Assembly (NCBI GenBank): GCA_016280445.1
Contig: JAEEGS010000018.1
Span: 1 to 44,360 of the forward strand
Direction: 5' to 3'
Length of the DNA stretch: 44,360 nucleotides
Source of the DNA: Bacteroidaceae bacterium
Lineage (GTDB): Bacteria; Bacteroidota; Bacteroidia; Bacteroidales; Bacteroidaceae
A program made the translations under genes and the position numbers. Each line of letters opens with the position of its first letter. Positions within the stretch are counted from its first letter, which is position 1. This document shows, piece by piece, positions 41,221 through 44,360 of the stretch. The notes beneath the pieces are model-generated. The model was not told the DNA's origin. It saw only the letters and a list, made by a program, of their open reading frames with translations, and did no database searches.

Positions 41221-41265
41221 AGAGGTGGAACAGGGGATTCCACTGCTGTGAAATCCCCTGTTCTC

Positions 41266-41779
41266 TCAATCTGTCGTGTCGTTCACATAAATGGTGCCGC
41301 CATAGATGGAGATGGTGCCCGCATCGCCGCCATTACCGCCAACACATCCTTCACCCGTGCAGTCCTCTCCCGCGTCGCCACCGATGGAGGCATTGCCCAC
41401 CCCGGTCCAAAACTCCAGATGCCCCTTGTTCTCACCAGAACTCTGCGCATAGATGTTGAAAGTGCTGGATTTAGGCACGTGGACACCCAGAAAACTACAC
41501 CAGTGGCATCCATCAGCCAGAATCAGGTTGACCTCACCTTCCACCTGGATACGTTCGTGGAAAGTGACCTCGCCGAAAACCACATACCAGCCACTGCTGA
41601 GCGTCACAGTCTCCCCCGTCACAACCGTAACATTATCCCACCGTCTTCATCTGCGACCCATCCTCCGCCGTCGGGTCATAATAACTCACCTCGTCAGCCC
41701 ACACCGAGGCAGCCGAGCACATGGCAAGCAGCACCAGCAAGGCTGCCCGCAACACCGAACAGGTAAAAACCTTTCTCAT
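41266..41779 (-). pseudogene. Frameshifted, truncated exported protein
   Basis: A signal-peptide ORF starts at 41779 (MRKVFTCSVLRAALLVLLAM ... SVWADEVSYYDPTAEDGSQMKTVG) and stops at 41633. A second frame continues DNVTVVTGETVTLSSGWYVVFGEVTFHERI and stops at 41266. The two join if one G is restored in the GGTGGGAT run near 41640, which gives a smooth reading. The family (long, glycine-rich exported proteins of Prevotella) normally extends much further, so the gene also appears truncated at its 3' end, beside a hairpin and REP copy 2. Confidence 0.7.
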
Positions 41780-42163
41780 AAGCCTATCTTTAAAAGTAGT
41801 AGTATAAAAGTGTCTCAAAATCAATCTTCAATCCCCCCCAAAAAAAAATCATCTCCAATCCCAATCTTTGTATAATTGGGGCAAAGTTACGACTAACTGC
41901 GCACAATATAAAATAAAATCACTTTTATTTGCATTCTCTCACGTGGGCACCTCCGGGCACCCGCCTCTTTTGCATCTTTGTGTGCCTCACGGCATGCAGG
42001 TCTGTTGTGCCAAATCCTCTCATCCCTGAAGAAAAAATCTCGTTCTGTTGCACAGAATAAAAAAAAATCGCCATCTTTGTGCCCAAGAAAGGTGTCTCAC
42101 CCTTTAACGGGTTACACAAAAACATATGTACCTAATTGTATATGAGATGTATATGCGTTATGT
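41780..42163. other. AT-rich spacer preceding the CRISPR array
   Basis: It holds a TAACTTTG -7 box for the decayed gene (41889-41882), C- and A-homopolymer runs at 41831-41850, and two copies of CATCTTTGTG (41970 and 42072) on the plus strand. The second would start RNA toward the array. The last 60 bases are AT-rich and leader-like. I see no gene; the open frame 41925-42125 has no support. Confidence 0.5.
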
Positions 42164-42832
42164 ACTGTAAAAGCATTCCATTAGAACAAGGATTACAACT
42201 ATTAATACAAAAGGTGACGAAGTAATCCCACTGTAAAAGCATTCCATTAGAACAAGGATTACAACATCCACAGATTGAGTGTGTTTTCTCGCCCAACTGT
42301 AAAAGCATTCCATTAGAACAAGGATTACAACTAACCGTGTACCATACATACGTCGACCTTACTGTAAAAGCATTCCATTAGAACAAGGATTACAACTGCT
42401 GGAGCGCAACAAGGAAATGCCAGCCTACTGTAAAAGCATTCCATTAGAACAAGGATTACAACGCCATCGGCTCGGCAAACCTGCCGCTATACACTGTAAA
42501 AGCATTCCATTAGAACAAGGATTACAACCGTAGTGATGAGTGAGAAGTGCCTTCGTCTACTGTAAAAGCATTCCATTAGAACAAGGATTACAACACCCAG
42601 GTGCTGATGCCACGTTCACACTCTACTGTAAAAGCATTCCATTAGAACAAGGATTACAACAGCGGTGATATGTTCTGGTTCATGCTTGAACTGTAAAAGC
42701 ATTCCATTAGAACAAGGATTACAACCGTATTTTGATAAAGGTATACCATGTTTTAACTGTAAAAGCATTCCATTAGAACAAGGATTACAACGGTTCTTTG
42801 GTGAAGCCGCTGGTACTGTTTACTGTAAAAGC
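42164..42832 (+). CRISPR. CRISPR array, ten full repeats plus one truncated, no cas gene in the window
   Basis: Ten identical 36-nt repeats start ACTGTAAAAGC and end AAGGATTACAAC; the first is 42164-42199 and the tenth 42756-42791. Ten spacers separate them, eight of 30 nt and two (third, eighth) of 29 nt. An eleventh repeat is cut after ACTGTAAAAGC (42822-42832), which marks the distal end, so the leader is on the left and growth is leftward. The 36/30 geometry fits type II and VI-B arrays better than type III, which has longer, variable spacers. The repeat ends (GTTGTA...TTACAGT on the other strand) recall II-C repeats; the ATTACAAC end also recalls VI-B repeats. The type is unresolved. Confidence 0.95.
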
Positions 42833-42886
42833 TCGGTGACAGCATACAGACACAGCGGAGCATGGGCAAAACGTAGTGACCCATGA

Positions 42887-43684
42887 TCACTCGGTCGGTA
42901 TCCCATCTTGTTCTGCCCGTGTGCGCATTCGGTTAATTCTTTCGTCGAAATCGGGGTGGGAGGAGAAGACCTGCAGCCATTTGCTGTATCGGGAGGCCTT
43001 GCTCCCTTCCAAGAGTTTTTTCAGTTTGATGAATGCCTTTCCCATGGCCCAAGGATTCAGACCACATTCTTGCAGGAATTCGTAGCCAAAATCATCGGCC
43101 TGGTTTTCATGGTATCTGGAATGCTTTGCTGTGAGTGCAGCACTACAGATGTCGCCAAGAACGGATTCGGAGAGATCTGCCCAGTTTTCATCAAACGCTC
43201 CAATGGCATCGGAGACGGCACTGCGCAGGATGGCATCTTTCCATGCATTTTTAGAATGGCGCAAGGCCACATGGCCTATCTCGTGGCCGATCACACCCAA
43301 TAGCTCGTCGTCCGTCAATTCGTCCATCAGGGCAGAGAACACCCGGACGCTGCCGTCGGGACAGGCAAAGGCATTGACGTCGGAAGTCTGATATACCTTG
43401 AAATTCAGTTCTATGCCTCTGGCATCCGTCATGTTTTGTGTGAGGCGCTGCAGACGTTTCGTGTAACTGCTGTGGGCGGAACAAACGGTGTTATTGCGAT
43501 CCATCTCCTCAACGCCCTCCTTGACCATTTCTGCCAATTGCTCATCTGTAAGGGTGATGGCTTGCCCCGTTTTCAGAAGACTGGAGAGAATCTTTCCCCA
43601 ATCGGTCTGCGCCTGCATGGTGGTGGAGGACAGCCCTATTGCAAGGCAGAACAAACCCTTTCGAATGTCATCAGAAATGTTCAT
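42887..43684 (-). CDS. M48-family metalloprotease, exported
   Basis: The 265-residue protein has a signal peptide ending TTMQAQ and the zinc motif HEIGH at 134-138, with the third ligand in the HENQADDFG segment. It resembles the Oma1/BepA-type periplasmic proteases that trim or clear misfolded outer-membrane proteins. The frame is open to 43720, but the ATG at 43684 gives a proper signal peptide. A TACCTTTG box (43697-43690) lies only five bases upstream of it, so the mRNA may be leaderless. Confidence 0.9.
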   Translation of the reverse strand: MNISDDIRKGLFCLAIGLSSTTMQAQTDWGKILSSLLKTGQAITLTDEQLAEMVKEGVEEMDRNNTVCSAHSSYTKRLQRLTQNMTDARGIELNFKVYQTSDVNAFACPDGSVRVFSALMDELTDDELLGVIGHEIGHVALRHSKNAWKDAILRSAVSDAIGAFDENWADLSESVLGDICSAALTAKHSRYHENQADDFGYEFLQECGLNPWAMGKAFIKLKKLLEGSKASRYSKWLQVFSSHPDFDERINRMRTRAEQDGIPTE

Positions 43685-43689
43685 GTCGG

Positions 43690-43697
43690 CAAAGGTA
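43690..43697 (-). promoter_or_regulatory. -7 box for M48 gene
   Basis: TACCTTTG on the minus strand, ending five bases before the chosen ATG. The transcript would start at or inside the start codon region. Confidence 0.55.
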
Positions 43698-43799
43698 AAT
43701 GTTTTTTTCAAAAAGTACAAGAAAAAGGCTTAAAAGTTGTGAGTGGAAAATTTGTTGAAGAAAAAGAGCGATTTCTTTGTGCGTGTATCCATTTTGTCT

Positions 43800-43807
43800 T
43801 ACCTTTG
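43800..43807 (+). promoter_or_regulatory. -7 box for last gene
   Basis: TACCTTTG matches the consensus, 58 bases before the ATG at 43866. Confidence 0.6.
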
Positions 43808-43865
43808 CAATTAGGATAATCCGACCACTCAAAAAATCCTAACCCCCTAAAACCTACCTACCAAC

Positions 43866-44360
43866 ATGAAAAAAGCATTTCTCCTCATTATTATATTGTT
43901 TGCAGCCATCTCCTTGTCTGCCCAAACGCAGCAGTCTCAAAAAGGTATTGTCAAGACGAAAGGCCGCATGGTGAACGGACAGCATGTGAAAGGTCATGGA
44001 TTGAATGGAGTCACCATCTCCCTGATGGGACGGAATGATGTCATTGTGAGAAACGATGATGGCTCATTCTCTTTCCCCGTGTTGGGCAAGAACTATACCG
44101 TGACAAAGGTGGCTAAGAGCGGCTACCAACTGGTGGATGCCGATGCGGCACCCAAGGCATACGCATACTCCACCAACACGCACACGCTTGTGATGGAGAC
44201 TCCTGAACAGCAACTGCAGGACAAACTGGATACCGAGCGAAAGATACGGCGCACCTTGCAAAAGCAACTTCAGCAGCGAGAAAGTGAGATTGATGCTATG
44301 CAGGTCAGCATGGCTGAGAAACAGAAACTCCTGCAAAAGTTGTATGCCGACCAGGAAAAC
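43866..44360 (+). CDS. Exported protein with carboxypeptidase-regulatory-like domain and coiled coil (partial)
   Basis: The frame runs off the right edge with 165 codons seen. A signal peptide ends SLSAQ. GVTISLMGRNDVIVRNDDGSFSFPV resembles a CarboxypepD_reg-like/Ig-like domain, and ETPEQQLQDKLDTERKIRRTLQKQL begins a long charged helix. I recall similar proteins in Bacteroides that continue into TPR repeats; that part lies outside the window. It is divergent from the M48 gene. Confidence 0.75.
   Translation, partial: MKKAFLLIIILFAAISLSAQTQQSQKGIVKTKGRMVNGQHVKGHGLNGVTISLMGRNDVIVRNDDGSFSFPVLGKNYTVTKVAKSGYQLVDADAAPKAYAYSTNTHTLVMETPEQQLQDKLDTERKIRRTLQKQLQQRESEIDAMQVSMAEKQKLLQKLYADQEN

Larger units (their letters stand above)
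40930..41265. other. Spacer with promoter, REP-like palindrome and hairpin
   Basis: It contains the helicase promoter (41066-41073), the second REP-like palindrome (41168-41220), and a 12-pair hairpin GAACAGGGGATT/AATCCCCTGTTC at 41228-41263 just after the stop of the decayed gene. No gene is visible. Confidence 0.6.

Noticed and set aside
42158-42349. Open frame within the CRISPR array
   Set aside because: It is formed by repeats and spacers.
42822-42845. Reading the truncated repeat as a tracrRNA anti-repeat
   Set aside because: Only 11 bases match and they are in the same orientation as the array; a degenerate terminal repeat is simpler.

Overview
The window looks like a chromosomal segment of a Bacteroidales bacterium, most likely Prevotella or a close relative. 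At least fifteen genes are preceded by the Bacteroidetes -7 box (TAnnTTTG) rather than a sigma70-type -10. Gene content also fits: DUF4250 and DUF4831 proteins, a HU-HIG DNA-binding protein, WG-repeat and Sel1 lipoprotein/secreted proteins, a NimA-like flavoprotein, monofunctional aspartokinase, FtsE beside amino-acid genes, and many MKK... signal peptides ending in AQ or a lipobox Cys. The strain cannot be named from sequence alone.

Layout. 1-316: a tRNA-Ser-like 3' end and a strong AT-rich hairpin, possibly an attachment-site remnant. 317-5840: a leftward redox/folding cluster (cyclophilin, aldo/keto reductase, secreted flavin-reductase-like protein, small partner), a NimA-like protein, a secreted protein, a lipoprotein and the wreck of a small Cys/Trp protein. 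5927-9392: two envelope proteins including a WG-repeat lipoprotein, a 117-nt rod-like structured RNA candidate, and a REP-associated transposase (RAYT) coupled to a DUF4250 gene. 9605-9676 and 41168-41220 carry matching REP-like palindromes. 9935-17394: Nudix, HAD phosphatase, then the leftward hpt-adk-obg-pgeF unit interrupted by a 201-bp repeat element, and the divergent NAD(P)HX repair gene with DUF4831. 17467-26013: aquaporin with a strong terminator, GH43 glycosidase, queC, a lactate-permease-like protein apparently lacking its middle, a 1009-residue FAD/Fe-S oxidase, and a secreted protein.

26024-32192 is one long leftward operon read as hisH-hisA-hisF-hisIE-ftsE-lysC-lysA, with short tandem repeats in the three his spacers. 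From 32.3 kb the content becomes accessory: HU-HIG protein, a DUF5675-like protein, secreted proteins, a leukocidin-like lipoprotein, a CHC2/Toprim primase, an iteron-rich AT-rich origin-like region (39095-39406) and a D5/P4-type helicase. A frameshifted secreted-protein gene follows. Then comes a CRISPR array with ten full 36-nt repeats and one truncated repeat (29-30 nt spacers) and no cas gene in the window, an M48 metalloprotease, and a partial regulatory-domain/coiled-coil protein running off the end.

The most notable signals are: the primase-iteron-helicase module; the RAYT with a Rossmann-like C-terminal domain plus REP-like palindromes; several short repeats inserted in frame into coding genes (pgeF, primase, RAYT); the rod-like ncRNA; the orphan CRISPR array; and the compacted lactate permease. 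All family names come from reading the protein sequence, not from database searches.
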